64,000 bases of DNA from NCBI RefSeq assembly GCF_004331695.1, contig NZ_SJSL01000005.1, positions 186,001 to 250,000 of the forward strand, in the 5' to 3' direction. Shown in pieces: positions 15,937 to 25,780 of the stretch (positions are counted from its first letter, which is position 1; every line of letters begins with the position of its first letter). The position numbers were made by a program, and so were the translations under genes. This stretch comes from Pedobacter psychroterrae (GTDB taxonomy: Bacteria > Bacteroidota > Bacteroidia > Sphingobacteriales > Sphingobacteriaceae). The notes below the pieces were generated by a model. It was given only the letters and a program-made list of their open reading frames with translations, did no database searches and was not told the origin of the DNA.

Positions 15937-17799
15937 CTAAACCCCGACCTGCGCCGCCTTAAAATACTTCGCAGTTTCCTCATCTGTGCAATAAACATAA
16001 CACCCTTTCATACCTCTGGTCATCAGTGTCCTGTAGGTATTCTTAATAATTAAATCCAACAGCTTTGCACCCTCAACCGGATCTTCCTGCAACAGCTTCT
16101 TATAACCTCGCACAGAAGAGTCATTCTTAGACCGCTTGTGTGGATTGGTAATTACCTGACCCTCTCTTACTATTAAATCATCACCTATAATAACACCGAT
16201 GTAATCCACCTCCAGACCCTGACAAGTATGAATGCAACCAACCTCATTGACCGACTCTGGGCTGATGATCCAAAGACTACCGTCAGTGGTCAGATTCCAC
16301 CTCATGCCGAAGTTAAACTCCGGGATCACGACGTCATTTACTTTCAAGTCCTTCTTACTTTTCCAGTCCCAACAATACCCTGCTACCATGCGGGCTTTAT
16401 TATTGATCTTATTTTTCTCTATGATGGCGTCTCTCAATTCTACTGGCGAATCAAATAGCTTGAAATCATAGCTGATACCTTCCAATGACTCGTTGGCTGT
16501 TTGCCGTAGCTGTAAGGTGTTATCCAGCCAGGCGATATAGCCATCAGAACCACCACATCGAAACTGCGAACTGAGCTCCATCTCCTGCACATTTGCCCCA
16601 GCCAGATCCGCCCATTTCCGTATTTCGTTCACCGAACCAATGTCTTTAAGATGAATTCTTTGATCTTCATCCAGGAAAAAAACTGTGGACTGAGAAGCAT
16701 GGATGATTTCCATCACCTGATTGACCCCCTCATTTCCATATAATCCCGACTTTTCATTCAACCTGTGCGCTTCATCTACTATGAGTGTATCAAATTGGTT
16801 AGACCTTCCCGCTATATATGCACCTGAGCCTCCAAACAAATTCGATATCACACTCTTCTTCATCGACTGCGTCAATTTACTTTCGTAAACGGCCCTGGGG
16901 GCAGCATTCTTTGAAACATACTTTGCCAGCAATCCCCTATTCGTGAGTTCCACCAATAGATTCACTGCCACTACTGATTTGCCAGTTCCAGGCCCTCCTT
17001 TTACTATTAATACTTCCTTTTGATTGATATTCGCCTTTGTTGCTATTTGAAGTGCCGTTTCATAGACAACCTTTTGATCATCTATCATGACGAACTCCGC
17101 TTTTCCGCTGAGCATCGCAACCATACTATCAGCCAGCATTTTCGACGGCCGTATCCTCCCCTGATCAATTCTATACATGATCTTCCGATCATCACCATAC
17201 TTTACGTGTTGCTTTATAAACTCCCGCAGCTTGATCGCCTCCCCTTTCAGAAAGAGCGGAGCTCTATCAATATGATCGCTATAATGAGCATTGGAAATTA
17301 CATCATCCTGCACGTAGTTATGCAGATATGCACAAGGCCTCAATTGTATCTCATCCTTCTCTACAGTTTCGTTGAAACTTTCCAACAATGCTGCATACGA
17401 CCATGCCTGATACGAAGGATGTGTGCATTCCCTTACACGTCCCCCAACAAAAGAGTTAACAACAGCATCTTTTGCAGAAAGTGTCGCTTCCGTCCATTGC
17501 TTAAGCTCTATAATGATCGCGTAGTCTTTATCATTTTCACCTTTGCCCGTGAGGATAAAGTCAACACGGTTGGAAGTCTGAGGGATTTGAAACTCAATAG
17601 AAACACCACAACTGGCAGGGATTTCCGGATCGTTCAATACCCGGTCCATGTATTGCATTGAGTTTTTCCACGAAAGCACTTCCTGAGGACCAGTTCTCCG
17701 GTTTAGGTTCTTACTAAAGAAGCTATGAATCTTGGTTTCAATACGATCATTGAGCACGTCTTCAGTGAAGCTCGCTTTTGTAGCCTGGTATACAATCAT
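15937..17799 (-). CDS. DUF2075 (Schlafen group 3-like) helicase with N-terminal nuclease-like domain
   Basis: 620 residues. Residues about 75-105 show a PD-(D/E)XK-like signature (RVDFILTG with D80, then IIIELKQW with E98 and K100). The helicase core follows: Walker A GGPGTGKS at 268-275, Walker B VDEAHR at 341-346, FFLDEDQR motif III, and later SI-type motifs (VNEVGCIHTCQGLEVDYIGV, then RTLMTRGMKGCYVY). Such proteins are DNA/RNA helicases of the DUF2075 family. A MazG-like pyrophosphatase gene ends 13 bases upstream, a pairing often seen in bacterial genomes. Defence or nucleic-acid repair role inferred. Confidence 0.85.
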   Translation of the reverse strand: MIVYQATKASFTEDVLNDRIETKIHSFFSKNLNRRTGPQEVLSWKNSMQYMDRVLNDPEIPASCGVSIEFQIPQTSNRVDFILTGKGENDKDYAIIIELKQWTEATLSAKDAVVNSFVGGRVRECTHPSYQAWSYAALLESFNETVEKDEIQLRPCAYLHNYVQDDVISNAHYSDHIDRAPLFLKGEAIKLREFIKQHVKYGDDRKIMYRIDQGRIRPSKMLADSMVAMLSGKAEFVMIDDQKVVYETALQIATKANINQKEVLIVKGGPGTGKSVVAVNLLVELTNRGLLAKYVSKNAAPRAVYESKLTQSMKKSVISNLFGGSGAYIAGRSNQFDTLIVDEAHRLNEKSGLYGNEGVNQVMEIIHASQSTVFFLDEDQRIHLKDIGSVNEIRKWADLAGANVQEMELSSQFRCGGSDGYIAWLDNTLQLRQTANESLEGISYDFKLFDSPVELRDAIIEKNKINNKARMVAGYCWDWKSKKDLKVNDVVIPEFNFGMRWNLTTDGSLWIISPESVNEVGCIHTCQGLEVDYIGVIIGDDLIVREGQVITNPHKRSKNDSSVRGYKKLLQEDPVEGAKLLDLIIKNTYRTLMTRGMKGCYVYCTDEETAKYFKAAQVGV

Positions 17800-17811
17800 T
17801 AATTTGAGAGG

Positions 17812-18141
17812 TTAGAGTTCGTTATATTTCTTTGCAGATCCTTTGGCTTTATCTATAGGATATTTTTCTGAGTTCTTCTTGATCTTTTCCATCACGATTT
17901 GGTTGATATTCAAATCATATTTCTCTGCTAAGAGAATAGCATATGCAAAAACATCAGCGAGTTCTTCCTTGATCTTTTCTTTATCGGCTTCTTCCGCGCT
18001 CTTCCAAAGGAATAGCTCATTCAGTTCCGCAGCTTCAATTGAAAGCGCAAGCGCCAGGTCCTTAGGATTATGGAATTGCTCCCAGTCTCGCAAATTTCTG
18101 AACTCAATTAAAGCTTTTTGTAAATCTTCCCAATTTTCCAT
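17812..18141 (-). CDS. MazG-like nucleotide pyrophosphohydrolase
   Basis: 109 residues from ATG at 18141 (MENWEDLQK); a TTG at 18153 would add four. The all-alpha MazG/RS21-C6 signature is clear: LALALSIEAAELNELFLWK carries the EExxE-type metal site with EELADVFAY (E...ExxD) further on. It hydrolyses (d)NTPs to the monophosphate. Its placement between the two helicase genes and 12 bases before DUF2075 suggests a small operon; nucleotide-pool action in defence is inference. Confidence 0.88.
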   Translation of the reverse strand: MENWEDLQKALIEFRNLRDWEQFHNPKDLALALSIEAAELNELFLWKSAEEADKEKIKEELADVFAYAILLAEKYDLNINQIVMEKIKKNSEKYPIDKAKGSAKKYNEL

Positions 18142-18342
18142 GCCTTTCGTCAAAATATTGTTTGAAAGTAGGAAAATTATATCAAATGTAGATGTAAACT
18201 TCGGGCTAGATCATGGAAGGACCATAGGCCATGTACTTCCAGAATTGCCTGAAACTGATTAAAAATATGAATTCAGAACTCTTTTCAGCTTCACTCACTA
18301 AAATTAGTTATTAGGTATCATCACATTAAGAGTTTGGGCTTA

Positions 18343-21300
18343 TTAGACTGTATGCAATTTTAAAAACTCTCCATCCATTTCCACAATTGATCGTGCTAAA
18401 CTTGTCTCGATTGCTGTTAAAATTTCATTTTTCATATCCTCTGTAACCCTGCTAAATCCAAACATCTTGGCTATCAGTGGAACTGCCAAATCTGGCTGTA
18501 TAGCTATGGAATTCTCTACTACTTTCTTTATTGCAAGATTCATTTCATCTGGTGAGATGAACCCAATTTTTTTAGAACCAGAGGGAAGGGCACTACGGTC
18601 GCGGACAATCGGAACTTCCATTGTCGGATGCCATAAGAAGTCGCCTTTCATACGAACAATACCTGACTTCACTGCATAGTCTGTTGCTGCAGTAAGAGTA
18701 TACCTTATTCGTGAACCGATTTTCGAAACCCCTGAGGCATCAGTGATTCGTCTTGCCATTTCTTCAAAATGCACAGGTCCTTCTACAGACACTACTTTCA
18801 ATATCCATTCTGCGAGCTTTCCAAACGGAACGAGATGAAGCTCTTGGAAAGCAACTTCCGCGGGAAGTAATGCCCGCTCGTATATTGACGCTAATTCAGA
18901 AACTTCTTCTTTGCGATCTCGGAGCACCGTAATCAGTTCTTGCTGCAATTCGTCATCCACTATATCATCCAATGAAGTTTGCTCCTTTGCCTTTTCTATC
19001 GCTTCGAGCAGTCGAAGGAACTCACGCTCAGGGTTTCTGTACCATGCGGTACTCCACACCTGGTGCATCTTCCATCCTATTCCCTGTAAAACTTGTCTGC
19101 GAAGGCGATCCCTGTCTCTGGCAGATTTAGACTGGCTGTAAGAATCGCCGTCACAATCAATCCCGAGTAGGTATCGCCCTGGGTTCTCTGTATCAACAAC
19201 TGCAATATCTATATAAAAACCTTCTGAACCTACCTTTTTACGAATAGTATACCCTCCTCTTTGAAGCTGATCCGCTATTAGATCTTCAAAAGGTCTTACC
19301 AAAGGGATAGGGAAGTCTTGATCTGTATCAAATGCGCCGTGTTCAGCAAAGTAAAGAAAACTCTTCAACGCCCTAATCCCAAATTTAGTGCTTGCTGTAG
19401 GATTGATGTCATCGGACGTAATGTTTGTGAATACTTCGCATCGGTATTTGGCACGGGTGATTAGTACGTTCAACCTCCGTTCTCCACCTTCATTGTTTAA
19501 CGGTCCGAAGCTCATCGGAACCTTACCATCTTCTACCCTCCCGTATCCAATGCTGATATAGATAACATCCCGCTCATCGCCCTGCACATTTTCAAGGTTT
19601 TTAACAAAGAACGGTTCATGCGTGTGACTTCTGAAAAAAGTTTCTACTTCTGGACTTCTTCTTCTTCTGATCTCCAATGCATTTTGAATCGCCTGCATTT
19701 GAGAGGTACTAAAAGCCACAACACCCAAACTTTTCTTAGGATTGTTCAATGCATGCAAGATAACTGCATCCGCCACAGCTTCAGCTTCAAGTGGATTGGT
19801 ACGTGTTTTTCCTCGATCGTATACTGCGTTGGGAAGGTGATGAAAAGCCAGCCCCATCTGATATTTTGACCCAGGGCTAGGGAATATAACCAACTTGTTT
19901 TCATAAAACTCATGATTCGATAAACTGATTAATGATTCGTGACGGCTTCTGTAATGCCAGCGGAGCATACGCTGGGGCGCTCCTTGTCCATCACACATTC
20001 CAAGGATACTTTGTATATCGGCCGTAATATTGTCCTCATCCTCTGTTTCTGAATTCATTTTATCAAAAAAACTCGTTGGAGGCAATTGCTTCGTGTCACC
20101 GACAACGATCAATTGTTTTCCTCTCAACAAAGCCCCCAGCGCTTCCACAGGACGCACCTGGCTGGCCTCATCAAAGATTACAAGGTCAAACTCAATACTT
20201 CCAGGAGGAAGGAAATTGGCAATCGACATTGGGCTCATCATAAATACGGGTTTGATGGTCTGTATGGCCAGGCCTGCCTCTTGCATCAATTTCCGTATTG
20301 GCAGGTGACGCGCCTTGCGGTTAAATTCTGTGCGCAGTATACTCCACTGCCCTCCACCTTCTTGTTTCGGTACCGATTCGTAATGTTTTAGAGCCACTCT
20401 TGCACGATTAAATTGCAAGTTTAGCAGATCAAGGCGCTTGAATTTTTCAATGGTTTCTTCATGACTGGTGCGCTCAAAACCGCGCAGTGGAGGTCTATCT
20501 GTCATCGCCTGTTTAATTAGATATTCATACCAAGTCTTTTCTAATGATATTTTGAGTAACTGACCAGCTTCATTCCAATCCAGGGAAATATCAATTAGGT
20601 TTTTGAAGCCCGACTTTACGGCTTCCTCCACAAGGTTATTCCATGCTGTTGCATGTTGAATTTCAGATAATCGATTCTTCCAAGTATTAAGTAAATCTTT
20701 TTGATCCGCAAATTTAAGTTCGTTCAGCCGTTTTTCGGGGGCTTGTGACGCTGTATCCAACTCTAACTTCTTAATTACTACGTCAACAGCATTTTGATGT
20801 ATCTCTTTTGCAAGGGTCAATTTAGCAACATACGCCTTTGCCAGCGCTGGATTTTCGCCACGATTTAAATAGTCGAGCATCGTATCCGGATATTCACCTG
20901 CGGCTATATCTCGATTTAAAGATTTTAGATATTGCAAGATGCCTTCCAATTCTTTCCATCTTGTTTTTAATTTTTGCCACCGGCTACCAAATAGTTTTGT
21001 TGCCAACGCCTCATGTTCAGAGAGTGTATTGGACAATCGCTTGGCGAATAGAATATCATCAGTATATTTTATTTTTGCTTCCACTTCATTTGGTAGTGTG
21101 GTCTTTGAAAACGATGCAAGTTGCTTCACGCTGCGGTTATAATCGCTTATTAGAAACTTATACCATTTGTTACCATGTGCGACAAGGCTTTGTCTCAGTT
21201 GAAGTACATTTTGTTCCCAGGCTTCAGGAAAAAAAACGTCTTCATACTGATTTCGAAGCGCTGAAAGCCACTCGCCGGTTTCCAGCATTTCACGAATATC

Positions 21301-23007
21301 TTCATAGTTGACGGTCCAACTACTTTCCTTCACTGCAATTTCACGTAGATCGGGGCTTTCGGCAGCGAATTTTGCGAAGTTTAATAGGCTATCAAATCCG
21401 GATGAAGCAAGTGGGAACGTCAACATAAAAAACTCGGCAGCCTCTGTGCTGATCTTTTGAAGAGCCAAAGTCGCCTCTAAAGCTTCATCAAATATCTTAA
21501 TTGTCTTTTCATTTTCGTGTGGAAGAAATAAGGTGAGCTTCGTGCCGTAAAAAAGGAGCTTAGACGGTACGCCAATATCTTTTAACCTTACTTCGATTAA
21601 CTCTGCCATTGCCTTTGCCCGTCTCATTTTATCACCATCCCAAGTCTCTATATCTTCAATTGGCAAACTAAGCAGTTTCGCGTCTTTATATTGATCTGTT
21701 ATTTGAAGTAAGTGCCCTATCACTTTTTGGCCAGATATTCCGCTCTTGCCTATTTCCTTATTAATGGAATTGCAATACCCATTTAGTTTTCCGCGATAAG
21801 CATCCAATTCTGTAAGTTCGTCCTGCAAATGCGTCAACGTTGGTTTGCCCAGGTCAAGTATCCTTTTAAGTTCCGCATGGAGTTCTCTCTTATTGGCTTT
21901 ATGGCTGTGCAATTCCAAACAAGCCTCGCCTAAGTTGATTGAGTCGAGTCTCCTCTTTACTACTTCGAGCGCAGCCATCTTTTCGGCGACAAACAGCACC
22001 TTTTTTCCCTGCCCAACCGCGTTGGCAATGATATTTGTAATGGTCTGTGATTTACCTGTGCCTGGAGGACCCTGGATCACCATATTACGGCCTTCATGTA
22101 CTGCAAGCATTGCCAGAACCTGTGAGCTATCGGCATCAACTACCTGGAACAATTCGTGTGCTCTGGTTTCTTTATCTAAATTATGTTCTTCGGTAGCAGT
22201 GGGTTGGGCTTCTTTAAAGCCGCCCCCAAATAAAGACATAAGGATGGGATGATCGTAAGGTTTACTGTCATTAGGCCATTTACTGCTATCCAAATCATGA
22301 TAAATCATGAACTTGCCGAATGAAAAGAATCCCAACTCCATTGCATCATTATCTACCTTCCACAAGTTCATGTGTTGTACACGACTCTCAATGTCGTTTA
22401 AATAAGCTTCAATATCTAGATCGTCAGCATCAGGAATGTCGGGAATAGTGATATTAAAATCCGCCATCATCTTCGCTTGCAATGACAGATTGGCTCCAAC
22501 CTCACTGCCAGTATACCTCAATCGGAATCGTTCACTTGCGCTGGACCGCTCAAGTGAAACGGGAATCAGCAGTAGGGGTGCCAATCTTGGCTCCGTCGTA
22601 TTACCACTTTCATACCAATTAAGCATCCCCAGAGCCAAGTATAAGATATTGACTCCTTGTTCCTCAATACTGGTTTTGGCAAAATAATAGGTATTAAGTA
22701 TTTTAGTCTGCAGTTTTTGTTCAGTCTCATTTGTCTGTAAGCGCGTATCATTATATGCATCCTGGAGTTCTTCTTCCGTAAGCTCTGGAAGCTCCAAAAT
22801 ATCATCGTCTTCTTTACCAGGTCTTCCGAGAAAAGTCATTGCTTTATTTTGCCTTACGAGGATGTCATAAATGGAAACAGATTTTTCCTGAACAATATGC
22901 AATCCCCTGCCTTTCGGTATTTTGTAATTCAGAAGAGTATTGCGCATACCCAAATCAAGCAGCTCTTTTCTTGAGGCTTCAAGTTTCGGAAGGATAGTTT
23001 CTTGCAT
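18343..23007 (-). CDS. DUF4011/DUF3320 superfamily 1 helicase with MTES_1575-type nuclease domain
   Basis: 1554 residues from ATG at 23007 (MQETILPKLEASRKELLDLG); a TTG 14 codons upstream is less likely. The N-terminal DUF4011 region is followed by an AAA_11 helicase core with Walker A QGPPGTGKSQT (about 312-322), a long helical insertion, DLVIFDEASQV (Walker B) and AAA_12 motifs (NLENVQGDERDVIYISIGYG, then LNVLITRAKYRCEVF). Then comes a Vsr/DUF559-like nuclease domain (YLLGIDCDGDSY, RDRDRLRRQVL, GWKMHQVWSTAWYRNP) and a C-terminal DUF3320 winged-helix-like part. Such giants occur in defence islands. It probably translocates on nucleic acid and cuts it; the exact system is not assignable. Confidence 0.88.
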   Translation of the reverse strand: MQETILPKLEASRKELLDLGMRNTLLNYKIPKGRGLHIVQEKSVSIYDILVRQNKAMTFLGRPGKEDDDILELPELTEEELQDAYNDTRLQTNETEQKLQTKILNTYYFAKTSIEEQGVNILYLALGMLNWYESGNTTEPRLAPLLLIPVSLERSSASERFRLRYTGSEVGANLSLQAKMMADFNITIPDIPDADDLDIEAYLNDIESRVQHMNLWKVDNDAMELGFFSFGKFMIYHDLDSSKWPNDSKPYDHPILMSLFGGGFKEAQPTATEEHNLDKETRAHELFQVVDADSSQVLAMLAVHEGRNMVIQGPPGTGKSQTITNIIANAVGQGKKVLFVAEKMAALEVVKRRLDSINLGEACLELHSHKANKRELHAELKRILDLGKPTLTHLQDELTELDAYRGKLNGYCNSINKEIGKSGISGQKVIGHLLQITDQYKDAKLLSLPIEDIETWDGDKMRRAKAMAELIEVRLKDIGVPSKLLFYGTKLTLFLPHENEKTIKIFDEALEATLALQKISTEAAEFFMLTFPLASSGFDSLLNFAKFAAESPDLREIAVKESSWTVNYEDIREMLETGEWLSALRNQYEDVFFPEAWEQNVLQLRQSLVAHGNKWYKFLISDYNRSVKQLASFSKTTLPNEVEAKIKYTDDILFAKRLSNTLSEHEALATKLFGSRWQKLKTRWKELEGILQYLKSLNRDIAAGEYPDTMLDYLNRGENPALAKAYVAKLTLAKEIHQNAVDVVIKKLELDTASQAPEKRLNELKFADQKDLLNTWKNRLSEIQHATAWNNLVEEAVKSGFKNLIDISLDWNEAGQLLKISLEKTWYEYLIKQAMTDRPPLRGFERTSHEETIEKFKRLDLLNLQFNRARVALKHYESVPKQEGGGQWSILRTEFNRKARHLPIRKLMQEAGLAIQTIKPVFMMSPMSIANFLPPGSIEFDLVIFDEASQVRPVEALGALLRGKQLIVVGDTKQLPPTSFFDKMNSETEDEDNITADIQSILGMCDGQGAPQRMLRWHYRSRHESLISLSNHEFYENKLVIFPSPGSKYQMGLAFHHLPNAVYDRGKTRTNPLEAEAVADAVILHALNNPKKSLGVVAFSTSQMQAIQNALEIRRRRSPEVETFFRSHTHEPFFVKNLENVQGDERDVIYISIGYGRVEDGKVPMSFGPLNNEGGERRLNVLITRAKYRCEVFTNITSDDINPTASTKFGIRALKSFLYFAEHGAFDTDQDFPIPLVRPFEDLIADQLQRGGYTIRKKVGSEGFYIDIAVVDTENPGRYLLGIDCDGDSYSQSKSARDRDRLRRQVLQGIGWKMHQVWSTAWYRNPEREFLRLLEAIEKAKEQTSLDDIVDDELQQELITVLRDRKEEVSELASIYERALLPAEVAFQELHLVPFGKLAEWILKVVSVEGPVHFEEMARRITDASGVSKIGSRIRYTLTAATDYAVKSGIVRMKGDFLWHPTMEVPIVRDRSALPSGSKKIGFISPDEMNLAIKKVVENSIAIQPDLAVPLIAKMFGFSRVTEDMKNEILTAIETSLARSIVEMDGEFLKLHTV

Positions 23008-23151
23008 ATGGTTATCTTTGAATGAATTATGAGCGAGGTGATTAACCAAATCTAATATATTTTATTGATTAAAATGGGGGTTGGCGTTGCTTAAATCCCT
23101 TGGCGGTCATATGTGTTGTAAAAGACAAATCGTTTTACAATTGTCACCCAA

Positions 23152-23291
23152 TTAACGTTCATGTTGCCAGCAATATCCTCCCCCTTGACCATCCGCTTGC
23201 ATCTTGCACCTTTCTTGGTAATTCCTTTATACTTATAACTCACTGAACTATTGCTGATTTTTACCTTCGATTCCACAGTTGTTCTTACCAC
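23152..23291 (-). pseudogene. degenerate DUF5763-type Cys/His protein fragment
   Basis: The frame contains GITKKGARCKRMVKG, matching the C-terminal motif of the intact gene at 25442-25780. Immediately after, a one-base deletion in a G-run breaks the GGGYCWQH end, which is still legible in the next frame up to a stop at 23152. The N-terminal half and signal peptide are missing. Identity to the intact gene is moderate, so this is an older paralog. Confidence 0.55.
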
Positions 23292-23453
23292 GGGGTCGAA
23301 GATGTGCCGAAAAACACTATATAGATTAAGTATATATTTTCGTCTTTGTCTGGATGATTTATTTGAATAATATATTTTACCATTTTATAAATTTTATTAT
23401 TCTCCAGATGTTTTCTGGTTACTGCGCTAAGCCCGTTAAATTTTTAGCAGGCC

Positions 23454-24443
23454 TTATTCGGGTTTTGCTAATAGCTCTAACTTTCTCTTCTGCACTTTTT
23501 CTTGATGAATTAAAGTTTCATCATATACATTCGGCTGTTCCCCCATTTTGCTAGCCAAAATAAACAATTCTAATCCTAGCAATATAAGGAACCATATCCC
23601 CCAAACCGCGCGTGCCACAATCGATTCACTAATTAACTCGACCATTATTTTTAACTCATCTAAAAAACCGACTTTTTCCTTTATGTCTTTTTCAATCGAG
23701 CTTCTTAATGTCAACAAATCGTTGTCCTTCCGCATCTTTTGTATACGTATGTCGGATATCTGCTTATCTAATGCTTCAAGCATACCCATTTTTGGGTTGG
23801 GGATAGAGGTGCTTGATGTACTTTTACTTTTTATCAAAACAGTTTTTGAAGACACATTATTGGCTGAATCTGTAGTCGTAGAAAGAACTGGAGTTGCCGA
23901 GCTCTGATTATTATAAATCTTTATAGTCGGGTTTCGGGAAAGATCGTCAGCCAACTTATCTCTTGAAGCTTCCTTTGCCGAAAGCGTAGAATCAATATAT
24001 TTCGTTTGTAATCTCAGTTCCTCTGATTTTATTGGAAATACTTGATTGACCTCTTTGTCAAGTGAGGATATCTTTCTTTTTTCAACATCCTGTTTGAAAA
24101 TAACCTGATCAATTATAACTGAACCAATGACAGCCATCATTAATGCAATAATTAATCTCATAAAATATAAATATTTATTGTGATAAACAGAAAGTATAAT
24201 CTGACGCTCGATTTGTATAATTATAACACATGATAGAATAGCTCCAAATATTGAGCCCAATAGTTCAGCCTTCAGATACCGCTGAGTAAAACTGAACCCG
24301 ATAAATGACCATAAAATGCATACTATCATTAATGCAGAGAGATTCTGCTTTACTTTCATTGCACTTATCTCACTTGAGTTCATTACAATCTTATAATTAT
24401 ACCCAGTTAAGAAACATCCTAATCTAATCCACGAATTTTTCAT
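23454..24443 (-). CDS. DUF4407 membrane protein
   Basis: 329 residues. It begins with the family signature FLTGYNYKIVMNSSEISAMK, then two to three transmembrane helices (about 35-125), a long coiled, Ser/Thr-rich loop, a second coiled segment and a last helix (RAVWGIWFLILLGLELFIL, about 280-298). DUF4407 proteins are inner-membrane proteins of unknown function, often on mobile islands. One base separates it from the preceding 196-codon gene, so the two are in one operon with the HNH gene. Confidence 0.8.
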   Translation of the reverse strand: MKNSWIRLGCFLTGYNYKIVMNSSEISAMKVKQNLSALMIVCILWSFIGFSFTQRYLKAELLGSIFGAILSCVIIIQIERQIILSVYHNKYLYFMRLIIALMMAVIGSVIIDQVIFKQDVEKRKISSLDKEVNQVFPIKSEELRLQTKYIDSTLSAKEASRDKLADDLSRNPTIKIYNNQSSATPVLSTTTDSANNVSSKTVLIKSKSTSSTSIPNPKMGMLEALDKQISDIRIQKMRKDNDLLTLRSSIEKDIKEKVGFLDELKIMVELISESIVARAVWGIWFLILLGLELFILASKMGEQPNVYDETLIHQEKVQKRKLELLAKPE

Positions 24444-24444
24444 A

Positions 24445-25035
24445 TTAAAATTTCTTGTTGATTATTGTATGATGCGATATAGCCGCAAGTCCATTTCTAA
24501 AACCTCGGGTGTAACTTATAATTATTCCCTCACTATCACCTTCCTTGTTTAATGCGTCAGTTTCTATTAGAAGAACCTTCTCAATGTGACTCCCGGCAAT
24601 TTCCTTTTTCATTTTCAACTCTTCCACGGTATCAATCATTCCACTTCTTGATCTGCTTTCAATATGATAATCAATCTCTCTGATAAAGTCTTCATAAAAA
24701 GTTTTAACCCTTTTAATAGTTCTCATAAGTTCCTTTCTCAGTGAATCCAGATTTTGCTCAAGGTGGTATGAGTCGGGATTTGTAAGTGCGTCATCATAGC
24801 CCTTGGATTCCATGTTTTTATCTAAAAAGCTGTAAAGCTGTTCAAGGTTGTTTGTTATGGCCATTTCAATAACTTCTTTGTCGATATTTTCAGTCGCTGA
24901 TGGCTTGTCACGCTCTATAAAGATATCCTCTTCAATTGTTTTAGAATTGATATTTGAAGTGGCATTTGTAGGATGATCATCAAAACTTGTTGATGCTTGT
25001 GGTTTGATACTTGTTAAAAAACTAAAGATTCCCAT
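24445..25035 (-). CDS. coiled/helical hypothetical protein of the DUF4407 cassette
   Basis: 196 residues, acidic, no signal peptide. A low-complexity N-terminal 50 residues is followed by long helices (EQNLDSLRKELMRTIKRVK, VEELKMKKEIAGSHIEKVL). It ends one base before the DUF4407 start and begins eight bases after the HNH gene. It probably acts with the membrane protein, for example as a cytoplasmic partner; this is inferred from spacing only. Confidence 0.65.
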   Translation of the reverse strand: MGIFSFLTSIKPQASTSFDDHPTNATSNINSKTIEEDIFIERDKPSATENIDKEVIEMAITNNLEQLYSFLDKNMESKGYDDALTNPDSYHLEQNLDSLRKELMRTIKRVKTFYEDFIREIDYHIESRSRSGMIDTVEELKMKKEIAGSHIEKVLLIETDALNKEGDSEGIIISYTRGFRNGLAAISHHTIINKKF

Positions 25036-25043
25036 AATTTTAT

Positions 25044-25430
25044 TTAAATAGATATTGTTGGTACTTTATATTGCTTGTGTCCTTTTTGATGACACTTTTC
25101 GCATAATGTTATTAATAAGTTGTCAGCGTATTCCCAAGGCATTTTGAATTGGTTGGTTGCCTTCGAAAAGTGATACTGTCGATGGTGAACTTGCAGTCCG
25201 ATTTGCGACTTGCAATTTATGCATTGATGTTTGTCTCTTTCAAGGATAGATATCCTCTTTGACCTCCACATTGGGTCAAACAATAATGATCCGTAAGAAC
25301 CATGAAAAAGTTCAATTGATTCAATTTCATTCGTATCATTAGTCATAACCTTATCTGAAGTAAATCTTCTGTATTTATTTTTTAGATTAAGTCGCTGATA
25401 ATGAACATTAACAAGTTTATTCATGCCCAT
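25044..25430 (-). CDS. HNH endonuclease
   Basis: 128 residues. The C-terminal half is a classic HNH module with zinc-binding cysteines: RDKHQCINCKSQIGLQVHHR (CxxC and the catalytic HH), then NLLITLCEKCHQKGH (N, then CxxC and H). The N-terminal half (SIELFHGSYGSLLFDPMWR) may contact DNA. First gene of the HNH / helical / DUF4407 set. A DNA-cleaving effector is plausible. Confidence 0.85.
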   Translation of the reverse strand: MGMNKLVNVHYQRLNLKNKYRRFTSDKVMTNDTNEIESIELFHGSYGSLLFDPMWRSKRISILERDKHQCINCKSQIGLQVHHRQYHFSKATNQFKMPWEYADNLLITLCEKCHQKGHKQYKVPTISI

Positions 25431-25441
25431 ATATATTTATG

Positions 25442-25780
25442 TTACCCATGTTGCCAGCAATATCCACCACCCTTCACCATCCGCTTACACCTGGCTCCTT
25501 TTTTTGTAGTCCCCCTACATTGTGAACTAGCAGAACTATTATTTTCGTCCTTAAGTTTGATTGCTGTTTTTACTTGCGAAGCCGAAGATGAGCAGACACC
25601 ACATGTTCCTCCGCCTCCTTTGCAATGCCCACAATACTTACAATTTTTGCATGCATAACAGGTTTTACTCCCAGTACATGTAGCTATGTGCTTATTGTTA
25701 TTATTGGTCCCTGCCGTCAACATTGAATCCGAGAATAACAACGTTGTTCCAAGTATGATTAAAATAGACAGGCACTTCAT
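25442..25780 (-). CDS. secreted Cys-rich protein with C-terminal DUF5763-like motif
   Basis: 112 residues with a signal peptide (MKCLSILIILGTTLLFSDSMLTAG). The middle is a Cys-rich cluster (CYACKNCKYCGHCKGGGGTC), and the end is CRGTTKKGARCKRMVKGGGY plus CWQHG, a Cys/His motif likely to bind zinc (DUF5763 type). It ends 11 bases before the HNH start on the same strand. A diverged, broken paralog lies on the far side of the three-gene cassette (23152-23291). Confidence 0.7.
   Translation of the reverse strand: MKCLSILIILGTTLLFSDSMLTAGTNNNNKHIATCTGSKTCYACKNCKYCGHCKGGGGTCGVCSSSASQVKTAIKLKDENNSSASSQCRGTTKKGARCKRMVKGGGYCWQHG

Noticed and set aside
17020..17661. 213-codon plus-strand frame opposite the DUF2075 helicase
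   Set aside because: Antisense to a well-supported gene with motifs; composition is that of a shadow frame.
18154..18342. Short coding-like plus-strand stretch (FGLDHGRTIGHVLPELPETD)
   Set aside because: Too short and without a start; could be a gene relic but not supportable.
15937..23007. Assignment of the helicase cluster to Zorya, Druantia, Mokosh or another named defence system
   Set aside because: The partner genes that define those systems are not present; only family-level calls are supported.
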